Shown here in pieces: positions 1 through 6,831 of a stretch of DNA of 7,511 bases. The position numbers and the translations under genes were made by a program. Below the pieces are notes generated by a model. That model made no database searches. It had not been told where the DNA came from and worked only from the letters and a program-made list of their open reading frames with translations. Source of the DNA: an uncultured Actinomycetes bacterium (lineage in GTDB: Bacteria > Actinomycetota > Thermoleophilia > Solirubrobacterales > Solirubrobacteraceae); contig CALAQT010000147.1 of assembly GCA_937888775.1 (NCBI GenBank), positions 1 through 7,511 of the forward strand. Direction: 5' to 3'. The first letter of the stretch is position 1, and each line of letters opens with the position of its first letter.

Positions 1-25
1 GGGCGCATACCTCACCATACCGCAA

Positions 26-393
26 TCACCACTTATTTACAAGCCACACCACTAGGAGCGCGAGCCACAGGTCCTGGTTCTTCACCGGCTTCGTGCCGCT
101 CTTCCAACCGTTGCTCTGCCACTTGACAAGCCATCCTTCGGTGAACGCATTCGCCACATAGGCGGAGTCCGGGTAGATGGTGAGCATTGTCGGGCGGGTC
201 AGCACCAATAGCCCTCGAGTACTGCTTGCAGTTCCATGCGGTTGTTCGTGGTCATGTCGTCTCCGCCGTGGCCCTCGAGCTTCTTCGCGACGCTGCCGTC
301 TGGGCGCCGGGCGATGAGGGTGTACCCCCAGCCGCCCGGTCCTGGATTTCCCGAGCAGGCGCCGTCTGACCAGAGTTCGGCCTTGAAGGCCAT
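26..393 (-). pseudogene. rnhA: Broken RNase HI gene (frameshifted, C-terminus lost)
   Basis: Ribonuclease HI cleaves the RNA strand of RNA-DNA hybrids in the cytoplasm. From the ATG at 393 the frame reads the family N-terminus ([15 protein letters not shown], then TTNNRMEL) and hits a stop at 199-201. The family sequence resumes in a second frame from about position 212 ([16 protein letters not shown], then KPVKNQDLWLALL) and stops at 26-28. One base lost on the coding strand near 209-216 explains the break. Catalytic carboxylates D10, E54 and D76 (E. coli D10, E48, D70) are visible but lie on both sides of the break. After DLWLALL (codons ending near 53) the sequence no longer resembles RNase H, so the segment carrying the late His and Asp (E. 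coli H124, D134) is absent. No programmed-slippage heptamer is visible. A sequencing error could explain the frameshift but not the missing C-terminus. There is no Shine-Dalgarno; a -10-like hexamer sits just upstream. Confidence 0.85.
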
Positions 394-681
394 CAGCGAA
401 CAGTAGGCGCTCGGGCGGCGCTGAAGGTCTGCCCGGAGCTCGCCGGCGCGTTGCACGAGCCAACCAGTCGTGTCGCGCAGCCCGTTTTCGCGTTTTCGGC
501 GGTTTTGCAGGTTTGTTCGCTACTGGACACGACTGGAGACGACACCCCTCGACGCCGTAGACGTCGGCGAGCATCCGCGGGCGTTGCTGGACGTGCTTGG
601 CTGACCTGCGGCGCCAGCCGTGCCGGGGGCGTTCACTCGAGGTTCCTCGGCGACCGCAATGGCGCTCCGGTTGAGGGTCGC
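394..681. other. Gene-free stretch between the rnhA remnant and vapB
   Basis: I see no supportable gene here. Open frames exist on both strands, for example 451-714 on the plus strand, but their translations are arginine- and proline-rich with no recognisable domain and look like GC-rich noise. No tRNA, terminator or clear repeat array is evident. The left end holds the possible -10 of the RNase HI remnant, and the right end leads into the vapB promoter. Confidence 0.5.
400..405 (-). promoter_or_regulatory. Possible -10 element of the RNase HI remnant
   Basis: TACTGT lies 6 nt before the ATG at 393 and fits the actinobacterial TANNNT -10 pattern. With no Shine-Dalgarno present, this spacing would place the transcript start at the start codon. 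No convincing -35 is visible, so this is inference from spacing. Confidence 0.35.
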
Positions 682-710
682 TTGACTCCCCGCCGACAAT
701 ATCCGATAAT
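682..710 (+). promoter_or_regulatory. Near-consensus promoter of the vapBC operon
   Basis: TTGACT (682-687) and GATAAT (705-710) are separated by exactly 17 bp, each matching the housekeeping-sigma consensus at five of six positions. Six bases later comes the GTG start of vapB (717), which is where transcription would be expected to begin, so the mRNA is probably leaderless. A small inverted repeat, TATC-c-GATA (700-708), overlaps the -10 and could be part of an operator for autorepression by the antitoxin complex; the repeat alone is too short to be sure. Confidence 0.65.
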
Positions 711-716
711 CTGATC

Positions 717-974
717 GTGTCTGAGATCTCTGCTACCGAGGCGTCGAAGCGTTTCGCGGACATGCTCGACGCCGTTGAGCACCGAGGCGAGACGTTCACG
801 GTAGTTCGTCGGGGGCGCGCGATCGCGACGGTCGCTCCGGCGCGCCGCACGACGGTCGCTGAGCTGCGTGAGTTCCTGCGCGAGCATCCGCCCGATAGCG
901 GTTGGGAAAGCGATCTCGCTGACCTGCGGCGCTTCGTCGGCAACGCGCCGACGAAAGACCCGTGGACCGATTGA
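717..974 (+). CDS. vapB: Type II antitoxin, Phd/YefM-like (VapB partner)
   Basis: This is an 85-residue antitoxin of the Phd/YefM fold. The N-terminal half reads SEISATEASKRFADMLDAVE and then GETFTVVRRGRAIATVAP, the usual layout of a DNA-binding, dimerising antitoxin. The C-terminal half (about residues 48-85), rich in Asp, Glu and Arg, is expected to wrap around and block the toxin. The GTG at 717 is chosen because the recognisable domain begins there and a strong promoter ends 6 nt before it; there is no Shine-Dalgarno. The gene overlaps the downstream toxin by 13 bases, implying translational coupling. Family knowledge says such antitoxins, with their toxin, repress their own promoter. The class is well supported; the vapB name follows from the PIN-domain partner. 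Confidence 0.85.
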   Translation: MSEISATEASKRFADMLDAVEHRGETFTVVRRGRAIATVAPARRTTVAELREFLREHPPDSGWESDLADLRRFVGNAPTKDPWTD

Positions 975-1378
975 TCCTCGATACGGGAGCGCTGATTGCG
1001 CTTGAGCGAGGCCACGCGGATCGGGCCGAGGTGCTGCCGGACGACGCTGATGTCGCGATCAGCGCGATTAGCGCGTCCGAGCTGCTTGTCGGTGTCGAGC
1101 TCGCCGACGATGAACACCGCGGCGGGCGACGCGCAACCGTGGAAGGAGTGATCGAGCGCGTCGAGATCGTCGCGTTCGACCTCGACATCGCCCGCCACCA
1201 CGCCGCGCTGCTCGCGCACGCACGTCGCTCGGGACTGCCGAGAGGGGCTCACGACCTTCAGATCGCGGCGACAGCGAGAGCTACGGGCCGGACGCTCGTC
1301 ACTACCGACGCGCACGCGTTCGACGACCTCCCGGGCGTCACCCACCGGCTTCTGGCCGAGCAACAGCCCGGTCGATGA
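962..1378 (+). CDS. vapC: VapC-family PIN-domain ribonuclease toxin
   Basis: This 138-residue protein is a PIN-domain endoribonuclease, the toxin half of the pair; known VapC toxins cut tRNA or rRNA and halt translation. The acidic Mg2+-binding residues expected of the family are all present: D7 in LILDTGALIALE, E40 in ISASELLVG, D98 in GAHDLQIAATA and D116 in LVTTDAHAFDDLPG, with D121/D122 just after. It is therefore probably catalytically intact. Length is normal for VapC. The GTG at 962 overlaps the antitoxin end by 13 bases and places the first catalytic Asp at the usual position near the N-terminus. The toxin likely depends on the vapB transcript, since no separate promoter is visible. 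Its RNA target cannot be read from sequence. Confidence 0.9.
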   Translation: MDRLILDTGALIALERGHADRAEVLPDDADVAISAISASELLVGVELADDEHRGGRRATVEGVIERVEIVAFDLDIARHHAALLAHARRSGLPRGAHDLQIAATARATGRTLVTTDAHAFDDLPGVTHRLLAEQQPGR

Positions 1379-1398
1379 GACGACGACTCAGGCCGATC

Positions 1399-1421
1399 GC
1401 TCCGGTGATGGCGTGCGGAGC
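1399..1421 (+). terminator. Weak hairpin after vapC
   Basis: GCTCCG (1399-1404) pairs with CGGAGC (1416-1421) around an 11-nt loop, about 20 bases after the vapC stop. A second small hairpin, CGGAC-tact-GTCCG, lies at 1445-1458. Neither has a T-run. This could be a factor-assisted terminator or chance pairing in GC-rich DNA. Confidence 0.3.
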
Positions 1422-1490
1422 AATCTAGTAGGACGCCACGCCTACGGACTACTGTCCGCGGCTCGCGTCTTCCGGGCGGCCGATTGACGG

Positions 1491-1515
1491 TCAGGTTCGA
1501 GTCCTGGATCGCCCA
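1491..1515 (+). other. tRNA 3'-end fragment, candidate attachment-site scar
   Basis: TCAGG (1491-1495), a seven-base loop TTCGAGT (1496-1502) and CCTGG (1503-1507) form a perfect T-arm including one G-T pair. It is followed by ATCGCCC (1508-1514), the right length for an acceptor 3' strand, and A (1515) as discriminator. A matching 5' strand GGGCGAT and a plausible anticodon arm are missing from the 60-70 bases upstream, so this is not a complete tRNA. The ATCGCCC end resembles tRNA-Val genes beginning GGGCGAT, but the identity is not certain. Read on the minus strand it encodes WAIQDSNL, a peptide often seen in spurious proteins predicted over tRNA 3' ends. Site-specific integrases commonly leave such 3' fragments at the far end of an island. 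Confidence 0.6.
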
Positions 1516-1540
1516 CTGGGAATTGCCAGGGGGGCGGGGC

Positions 1541-2182
1541 CTATTCGTCGTGGCTAGCCAGTCGGCCGGGTGACTGGCCCAGAACTTCGAGTAACTGAGG
1601 GCGTGTAGCCACCCACTGCCGGTCGACACCGGCGGGTGGATGACCTAGCAGCTTGAGCAGAGCCAGACCGCGGATTGCGCTTAGAACAGTCCCCCAGCGA
1701 GAGGCGATCTCACTGTTGGCAGGCAAGCCGGCCCCGAAGATTACGGTCGCGGCCTCCTGCAATCCCCGAGAGATGTTGCGCTCCTCGACCATGATGACCT
1801 CCCGTAGCTCGGCGTCGCTACGCCCCGCCAAAGACAACTCGACGATTGCAGCGAACAGGCGGCCGCTGTACTGCTCAAACAGCACATCGAGACCGACTTC
1901 GATTCGTGCCCGCCCGCGCGGCACGCCTGCCAGCTGCTCGCGCAACTCGTCCATCTGACGGAGAGCGAGATGGCGTACCGCTGCGGCAATGAGCGTCGTC
2001 TTGAGTGGGAAGTAGTTCTGCTGCGCACCGCGCGACACGCCGGCGCGATTGGCGACCCCCGGCGTCGTTAGGCCGGCGTAGCCGCGATCGAGCAGCTCAT
2101 CCACAGCCGCATCGAGCAGACGCCGGCGGGTTGCCCGCGCGCGCGCCTGCTTAGGCTCCGAGTTCTCAGTCCCGGGGAGCAT
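1541..2182 (-). CDS. TetR/AcrR-family transcriptional repressor
   Basis: This 213-residue protein has an N-terminal TetR helix-turn-helix at about residues 18-64: RRRLLDAAVDELLDRGYAGLTT, then ANRAGVSRGAQQNYFPLKTTL, the recognition helix lying near SRGAQQNYF. The rest is an all-helical ligand-binding and dimerisation region of normal length whose ligand cannot be read from sequence. It is transcribed away from fadA, with 89 bp between the two start codons and a 24-bp pseudopalindrome between them. The inferred role is repression of fadAB and itself, with an acyl-CoA or fatty acid as a likely inducer by analogy with other TetR regulators of fatty-acid degradation. The ATG at 2182 has no Shine-Dalgarno; a TACGGT hexamer 7 nt upstream suggests a leaderless start. 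The family call is firm; the target is inference. Confidence 0.9.
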   Translation of the reverse strand: MLPGTENSEPKQARARATRRRLLDAAVDELLDRGYAGLTTPGVANRAGVSRGAQQNYFPLKTTLIAAAVRHLALRQMDELREQLAGVPRGRARIEVGLDVLFEQYSGRLFAAIVELSLAGRSDAELREVIMVEERNISRGLQEAATVIFGAGLPANSEIASRWGTVLSAIRGLALLKLLGHPPAGVDRQWVATRPQLLEVLGQSPGRLASHDE

Positions 2183-2189
2183 TCAGAAG

Positions 2190-2195
2190 ACCGTA
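2190..2195 (-). promoter_or_regulatory. Possible -10 element of the tetR gene
   Basis: TACGGT fits TANNNT and ends 7 nt before the ATG at 2182, so transcription could start at the initiation codon. No clear -35 is seen. The candidate operator immediately upstream would cover the -35 and spacer region, consistent with autorepression. Confidence 0.3.
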
Positions 2196-2197
2196 CC

Positions 2198-2221
2198 AGA
2201 ATAATCAGCGCAGATGATTCT
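2198..2221. promoter_or_regulatory. Candidate TetR operator between tetR and fadA
   Basis: AGAATAATC (2198-2206) and GATGATTCT (2213-2221) are inverted arms matching at 8 of 9 positions around the six bases AGCGCA, of which the inner GCGC also pairs. Overall 10 of 12 symmetric pairs match, a size and symmetry usual for a TetR-dimer site. It starts 16 bp upstream of the tetR ATG and ends 50 bp before the fadA start, so one bound dimer could control both genes. Confidence 0.55.
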
Positions 2222-2257
2222 TGCTAAGCTGCCCATGCCCACCTTTGGCAGATCTTC

Positions 2258-2263
2258 AAGGAG
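2258..2263 (+). promoter_or_regulatory. Shine-Dalgarno that sets the fadA TTG start
   Basis: AAGGAG ends 8 nt before the TTG at 2272. It is the only strong Shine-Dalgarno seen in the window and favours this start over the TTG at 2221, which would add 17 unconserved residues. Confidence 0.75.
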
Positions 2264-2271
2264 CAGACCAA

Positions 2272-3489
2272 TTGCCAGCCGCTGAACCGCTTGTCTTTGA
2301 CGCAATTCGCACGCCTCGTGGCAAGGGCAAGGTGAACGGATCGTTACACGCCACCAAGCCCGTCGACCTGGTCGTAGGCCTGATGCACGAGATGCTCAGT
2401 CGTAACGCCGCCTTCGATCCCCACCGCGTGGACGACGTCGTCCTCGGCTGCGTGACGCCGATCGGCGATCAGGGAGCCGACATCGCCAAGACCGCTGCCA
2501 TCAAGGCCGGCCTTCCCGACACCGTGTCTGGCGTACAGCTGAACCGGTTCTGCGCCTCGGGCCTGGAGGCGGTCAACATCGCCGCGCAGAAGGTCGCATC
2601 CGGCTGGGAGGACCTCGTGCTCGCGGGCGGCGTCGAGTCGATGTCGCGCGTGCCGATGGGTTCTGACGGTGGTGCTTGGGCGATGGACCCCGAGACCAAC
2701 TACGACACCTCTTTCATCCCGCAGGGGATCGGCGCCGACCTGATCGCGACGATCGAGGAGTTCAGCCGTGAGGACGTCGACGCGTACGCCGCGCGCTCGC
2801 AGGAGCGCGCCGCGGCCGCCCAGGCCGAGGGTCGCTTCTCGAACTCGGTGATTCCCGTGCTTGACCTCAACGACCACGTCATTCTCGACCACGATGAGTT
2901 CATCCGCCCGGGTACGACCGTCGAGACGCTCGGCGGCCTCAAGCCTTCGTTCGCCGCGATGGGCGAAATGGGCGGCTTCGACGCGGTCGCGCTGCAGAAG
3001 TACCACTGGGTCGAGAAGATCGATCATGTACACACCCCCGGCAACTCCTCGGGCATCGTCGACGGCGCCTCGCTGGTGGCGATCGGCAACGCGCAGACCG
3101 GCGCGGAGCTCGGTCTCCGCGCCCGGGCGAAGATCCTCGCGACCGCGGTCTCGGGCTCTGACCCGACGATCATGCTCACGGGTCCGGCGCCGGCCAGCCG
3201 CAAGGCATTGGCCAAGGCCGGGCTGACCGTCGAGGACCTCGACCTAGTCGAAATCAACGAGGCGTTCGCTGCCGTGGTGCTGCGATTCGTCAAGGACATG
3301 GGCCTCGACCTGGACAAGGTCAACGTCAACGGCGGCGCGATCGCGATGGGCCATCCGCTCGGCGCCACCGGCGCGATGATCCTCGGCACGCTGATCGACG
3401 AGCTCGAGCGCCAGAACAAGCGCTACGGCCTCGCCACGCTATGCGTTGGCGGCGGCATGGGCATCGCGACCGTTATCGAGCGCGTCTGA
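2272..3489 (+). CDS. fadA: Acetyl-CoA acyltransferase (3-ketoacyl-CoA thiolase)
   Basis: FadA is the thiolase of beta-oxidation: it splits 3-ketoacyl-CoA with CoA to give acetyl-CoA and a shortened acyl-CoA. From the TTG at 2272 the protein has 405 residues, normal for the family. The N-terminus reads [15 protein letters not shown]. The nucleophile C94 lies in [14 protein letters not shown]361 in [15 protein letters not shown] and C391 in [13 protein letters not shown] is also conserved, so the enzyme looks intact. The stretches [14 protein letters not shown] and [16 protein letters not shown] closely resemble M. tuberculosis FadA (Rv0859), the thiolase subunit of a trifunctional enzyme, as I recall it. 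fadB follows 49 bp downstream on the same strand, so the two are probably co-transcribed and associate as a complex. An AtoB-like biosynthetic role is less likely in this context. Confidence 0.93.
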   Translation: MPAAEPLVFDAIRTPRGKGKVNGSLHATKPVDLVVGLMHEMLSRNAAFDPHRVDDVVLGCVTPIGDQGADIAKTAAIKAGLPDTVSGVQLNRFCASGLEAVNIAAQKVASGWEDLVLAGGVESMSRVPMGSDGGAWAMDPETNYDTSFIPQGIGADLIATIEEFSREDVDAYAARSQERAAAAQAEGRFSNSVIPVLDLNDHVILDHDEFIRPGTTVETLGGLKPSFAAMGEMGGFDAVALQKYHWVEKIDHVHTPGNSSGIVDGASLVAIGNAQTGAELGLRARAKILATAVSGSDPTIMLTGPAPASRKALAKAGLTVEDLDLVEINEAFAAVVLRFVKDMGLDLDKVNVNGGAIAMGHPLGATGAMILGTLIDELERQNKRYGLATLCVGGGMGIATVIERV

Positions 3490-3538
3490 GGCGCGACGCC
3501 GAGCCCACGGAAATCCCTTCACAGAAACGAGTCAAGCT

Positions 3539-5740
3539 ATGGGTGAGAGCAGCACGATCCGCTGGGAGCGCGATGACGACGGCGTCGTCATCCTGACCCT
3601 CGACGATCCGAACCAGTCGGCCAACACCATGAACGCCGCCTATGCAGAGTCGATCAAGGCGACCGTAGACCGGCTTGAGGACGAGCGTGACCAGGTCACC
3701 GGTGTGATCATCACCTCGGCGAAGAAGACCTTCTTCGCCGGCGGCGACCTCAATGATCTGAAGTCGGTGACCCGTGAGAAGTCTGAGGAGATCGGAGAGT
3801 TCGTGCGAGACGGCAAAGCGGTCCTGCGCCGCCTTGAGACGCTCGGCAAGCCGGTCGTGGCGGCCATCAACGGCTCCGCCCTCGGCGGCGGCCTCGAGAT
3901 CGCGCTCGCCTGCCATCACCGGATCGTCCTCGACGATCCGAAGCTCCAGCTCGGCTTCCCGGAGGTCCAGCTCGGCCTGTTGCCCGGCGCGGGCGGCGTC
4001 ACTCGGACCGTCCGGATGCTGGGGATCGTCAACGCGATGACGCAACTCTTGCTCCAGGGCCAGCGGGTTCGCCCGGCCAAGGGCAAGGAGATCGGCATCG
4101 TCGACGAACTCGTGTCGTCGCGGGAGGAGTTGATCCCGGCCGCCAAGAAGTGGATCGCCCACAAGGGCGGGGATCCCGTCCAGCAGCCGTGGGACGTCAA
4201 GGGCTACAAGATTCCCGGTGGCACCCCGAGCACCCCGGCGCTGGCCCAGAACCTGCCGGCCTTCCCGGCCAACCTGCGTAAGCAGCTCAAGGGCGCGAAT
4301 TACCCCGCCCCGCACCACATCATGGCTGCCGCCGTCGAGGGCGCCCAGGTCGACTTCGACACTGCGAGCGAGATCGAGGGCCGCTACTTCGTGGACCTGG
4401 TAACCGGCCAGGTGGCCAAGAACATGATCCAGGCGTTCTTCTTTGACCTCCAGCGGGCCACCGGCGATCGCGGCCGTCCGGCCGAGATCGAGCATTTCGA
4501 GCCGAAGAAGGTCGTTGTGCTGGGCGCTGGCATGATGGGCGCGGCGATCGCGTACGTGTGCGCCAAAGCCGGCCTCGAGGTCGTGCTCAAGGACGTCGCC
4601 CAGGAGGCCGCCGACAAGGGCAAGGGCTACTCCAAGAAGCTGCTCGACAAGGCGGTGCAACGGGGACGCTCCACCCAGGAGCAGGCCGATGAGCTGCTCG
4701 CGCGGATCACGCCGACCACTGACCCAGTCGCGGCCTCGGGCGCCGAGCTTGTGATCGAGGCGGTGTTCGAGGATCCGAGCGTCAAGGCTCAGGTGTTCGC
4801 CGAGATCGAGCCGTACCTCGCCGCCGACGCGCTGCTCGGATCCAACACCTCGACGCTGCCGATCACCGGACTCGCCAAGGGCGTGACGCGCCCGGCTGAC
4901 TTCATCGGGCTGCACTTCTTCAGCCCGGTCGACAAGATGCCGCTGCTGGAGATCATCAAGGGCGCGGCGACCAGCGAGGAGACGCTCTACCGCGCGCTCG
5001 ACGTCGCCCGGCTGATCAAGAAGACCCCGATCGTGGTCAACGACAGCCGCGGCTTCTTCACCAGCCGGGTGATCGGAACATTCATCAACGAGGGGATCGC
5101 GATGCTGCTGGAGGGCGTGCCGGCGGCGACAATCGAGCAAGCCTCCTCGCAGGCGGGCTATCCGGCCCCGGTGCTCCAGCTCTCCGACGAGCTGAACCTA
5201 AAGCTGATGCGCAAGATCCGCGACGCCGCCAAGGCCGCCGCCCAGAACGATGGTGGCCCCTGGGACGGGCATCCGTCGGAGACGGTGATCGACCGGATGC
5301 TCGACGAACGTCGCCCCGGGCGTCTGGAGGGCGCCGGCTTCTACGAGTACCAGGACGGCAAGCGCACCCGGCTGTGGCCCGGGCTACTGGAGGCGTTCCC
5401 GCCAGTGCCGGATCCCTCCCAGCTCTCGCTCGACGATCTCAAGGAGCGGATGCTGATTGTCGAGGCGATCGAAAGCGTTCGCTGTCTCGACGAGGGCGTG
5501 ATCGAGTCGGTGGCGGACGCCAACATCGGTTCGATCTTTGGGATCGGTTTCCCCGGCTGGACCGGCGGGGTCCTGCAGTACATCAACGGTTATGAAGGGG
5601 GGCTGCCCGGATTCGTCGCTCGCGCGCGGGAGCTAGCCGAGGCCTACGGCGAGCGTTTCGAGCCGCCCGCGTCGTTGGTGGCAAAGGCCGAGCGCGGCGA
5701 GATCTACTCAGACGAAGAGGCACTTATCGCCACCGCATGA
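3539..5740 (+). CDS. fadB: Fatty-acid oxidation complex alpha subunit (enoyl-CoA hydratase / 3-hydroxyacyl-CoA dehydrogenase)
   Basis: This 733-residue two-enzyme protein performs the hydration and NAD-dependent dehydrogenation steps of beta-oxidation and passes 3-ketoacyl-CoA to FadA. Residues 1 to about 190 are an enoyl-CoA hydratase domain with oxyanion-hole segments [10 protein letters not shown] and [10 protein letters not shown] and both catalytic glutamates, E120 and E142. A Rossmann domain begins near 323 with G329-x-G331-x-x-G334. The dehydrogenase pair is H459 ([12 protein letters not shown]) and E471, spaced 12 apart as in E. coli FadB (H450/E462). A 3HCDH C-terminal domain starts at about 500 ([11 protein letters not shown]) and a second copy near 636 ([18 protein letters not shown]). 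All key residues are present. The ATG at 3539 is chosen because the hydratase domain begins there; the open frame runs on to 3446, inside fadA, with unconserved sequence. The ribosome-binding site is weak, so coupling to fadA is likely. Confidence 0.95.
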   Translation: MGESSTIRWERDDDGVVILTLDDPNQSANTMNAAYAESIKATVDRLEDERDQVTGVIITSAKKTFFAGGDLNDLKSVTREKSEEIGEFVRDGKAVLRRLETLGKPVVAAINGSALGGGLEIALACHHRIVLDDPKLQLGFPEVQLGLLPGAGGVTRTVRMLGIVNAMTQLLLQGQRVRPAKGKEIGIVDELVSSREELIPAAKKWIAHKGGDPVQQPWDVKGYKIPGGTPSTPALAQNLPAFPANLRKQLKGANYPAPHHIMAAAVEGAQVDFDTASEIEGRYFVDLVTGQVAKNMIQAFFFDLQRATGDRGRPAEIEHFEPKKVVVLGAGMMGAAIAYVCAKAGLEVVLKDVAQEAADKGKGYSKKLLDKAVQRGRSTQEQADELLARITPTTDPVAASGAELVIEAVFEDPSVKAQVFAEIEPYLAADALLGSNTSTLPITGLAKGVTRPADFIGLHFFSPVDKMPLLEIIKGAATSEETLYRALDVARLIKKTPIVVNDSRGFFTSRVIGTFINEGIAMLLEGVPAATIEQASSQAGYPAPVLQLSDELNLKLMRKIRDAAKAAAQNDGGPWDGHPSETVIDRMLDERRPGRLEGAGFYEYQDGKRTRLWPGLLEAFPPVPDPSQLSLDDLKERMLIVEAIESVRCLDEGVIESVADANIGSIFGIGFPGWTGGVLQYINGYEGGLPGFVARARELAEAYGERFEPPASLVAKAERGEIYSDEEALIATA

Positions 5741-5747
5741 GGCGTCA

Positions 5748-5778
5748 TGGCAGGCCCGAGGGCGCTCGCGGCCTGCCA
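5748..5778 (+). terminator. Nested hairpin terminator after fadB
   Basis: TGGCAGGCC (5748-5756) pairs perfectly with GGCCTGCCA (5770-5778). Inside, CGAG (5757-5760) pairs with CTCG (5765-5768), leaving a GGCG loop and one bulged C. It starts 8 bases after the fadB stop. There is no T-tail, as is common in high-GC actinobacterial terminators. It lies between convergent genes and could also act on the minus-strand transcript. Confidence 0.65.
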
Positions 5779-5859
5779 CAACCCTTCTCGGCCCGGCCCC
5801 CGCCAGGCAAGAAGCCACGACGCCTCGAAAATCGCGGGGTAAAGGCGCAAGCCGATACG

Positions 5860-6759
5860 TCAGCCGATAGGACGCGCACGCTTGCGCCCGACCAAGCTTG
5901 CGGCTTGACGCAAGGGACGGGTGATCCGCCAGCTCAGCGAGCCCTCGTACGCGCTCCTCACTTCGGCTAGTGCGTGCTCGCGGTCTCGCTGCACCTGACG
6001 CAGGTTGTGGCGGACGGCCCGGTATTCGCGCGGATCGTCGGCCGGCTCGGCTAATTCAGCGGCCGTAACCTCAACATCGCGCCTGCGCAGCAGCACCCAT
6101 GTCTGCCCATGAACCGGTGCTGCGGTGACGATCTCGAATGCCCGGCCCCAGTGCGCACGGACCCACCAGTCCGACATGAGCACCATCGGTCCCCCGTCCT
6201 CCCAGCCCTGATCGGGACGGAGAACGTTCATGCCGATTCGGTCCTCGTCCCACGGCTCGTGCGTAAAGATCTCGCTGTTCCAGGCACCCATGTAGGTGGC
6301 GATCAGCAGGCCATCCGGTTTCAACAACTTGTGCAGCTCCGATAGCCAAGGCAGCGAGTTATCGGTCAGATGGGTGAACACCGATACTGCCCACATCAGA
6401 TCGAAGCTGCCGTAATCAAGCCCCAGTGGAGGATCGGCGGCGTTCTGGATCGGGTGCAACGGTGGGCTGAGATTCTCCTTCAGCCAAGCGATGCTCGCAG
6501 CATCGATATCCGCACCCCAGACCTCAGCACCCTCCGCTTCTCTGAGGAAGTGTCTCAGCGTACGTCCAGCGCCACACCCGAAATCGAGCACCCGCTTATC
6601 CTCCAACGACCACCCTGCGGGCAGCATCTGCATCAGTGCAGCCTTTACTTCTGCGCCCAGCTTGTCATAGGCAGCGAGCGGCTCGCCGCGGTTCTCGAGA
6701 CAGCAGACGCGGCTCGCCAGAGTCAGCGGCGGATATGGAGCTTCGGTGCTGGCCGTCAT
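5860..6759 (-). CDS. Class I SAM-dependent methyltransferase with helical tail
   Basis: This 299-residue soluble enzyme (from the ATG at 6759) has a Rossmann-like SAM-binding core. Motif I, VLDFGCGAGRTLRHF, starts near residue 57. The acidic strand-2 end, WGADID, is at about 81-86, and FDLMWAVSVFTHL at about 119-131. LLKPDGLLIATY follows. This is the typical UbiE/Methyltransf_11-like order. An N-terminal PLTLASRV segment precedes the core. Residues about 243-273 are highly charged (RQVQRDREHALAEVRSAYEG) and probably form a helix or coiled coil. The end, SLSWRITRPLRQAASLVGRK, resembles tails I recall on cell-surface-glycan glycosyltransferases and methyltransferases, which suggests but does not prove a polysaccharide-related substrate. 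The frame also stays open to a GTG at 6810; neither start has a Shine-Dalgarno. It lies 72 bp after the ANTAR gene on the same strand and is probably transcribed with it. Confidence 0.85.
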   Translation of the reverse strand: MTASTEAPYPPLTLASRVCCLENRGEPLAAYDKLGAEVKAALMQMLPAGWSLEDKRVLDFGCGAGRTLRHFLREAEGAEVWGADIDAASIAWLKENLSPPLHPIQNAADPPLGLDYGSFDLMWAVSVFTHLTDNSLPWLSELHKLLKPDGLLIATYMGAWNSEIFTHEPWDEDRIGMNVLRPDQGWEDGGPMVLMSDWWVRAHWGRAFEIVTAAPVHGQTWVLLRRRDVEVTAAELAEPADDPREYRAVRHNLRQVQRDREHALAEVRSAYEGSLSWRITRPLRQAASLVGRKRARPIG

Positions 6760-6831
6760 GCCGGGAGCCCGCAGGCTAGTCCATGGTGCGTCGCGCGGAC
6801 GTGGTTGCACCGCCCGGCCGATCGTGCTCGG

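Noticed and set aside
600..932. A 15-bp direct repeat, GCTGACCTGCGGCGC, at 600-614 and 918-932
   Set aside because: The flanks are unrelated and the second copy is ordinary vapB coding sequence. One such match is plausible by chance in GC-rich DNA.
26..1363. A 445-codon open frame on the minus strand
   Set aside because: Only its last 60 or so codons are meaningful (the second half of the RNase HI remnant). The rest runs antisense to vapBC and through the gene-free stretch, with an Arg-rich translation and no domain.
1440..1515. A complete tRNA gene
   Set aside because: The T-arm and acceptor 3' strand are good, but no GGGCGAT 5' strand, D-arm or anticodon arm can be found at the required distances.
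1258..1629. A 123-codon minus-strand frame containing WAIQDSNL
   Set aside because: The peptide comes from the reverse complement of the tRNA 3' fragment, a known source of spurious proteins, and the frame overlaps vapC and tetR.
3473..5140. A 555-codon open frame on the minus strand
   Set aside because: It is antisense to fadB, whose domains and catalytic residues are unmistakable. The translation is rich in L, R, D and V, as expected of the complement of high-GC coding sequence.
5737..5970. A 77-codon plus-strand frame overlapping the fadB stop
   Set aside because: It spans the terminator hairpin and runs antisense into the methyltransferase 3' end, with no recognisable domain or ribosome-binding site.
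6760..6831. An ANTAR target (two hairpins with hexanucleotide loops) between the ANTAR gene and the methyltransferase
   Set aside because: Several short GC-rich pairings exist, but none gives two tandem stems with the expected A-at-1, G-at-4 hexaloops.
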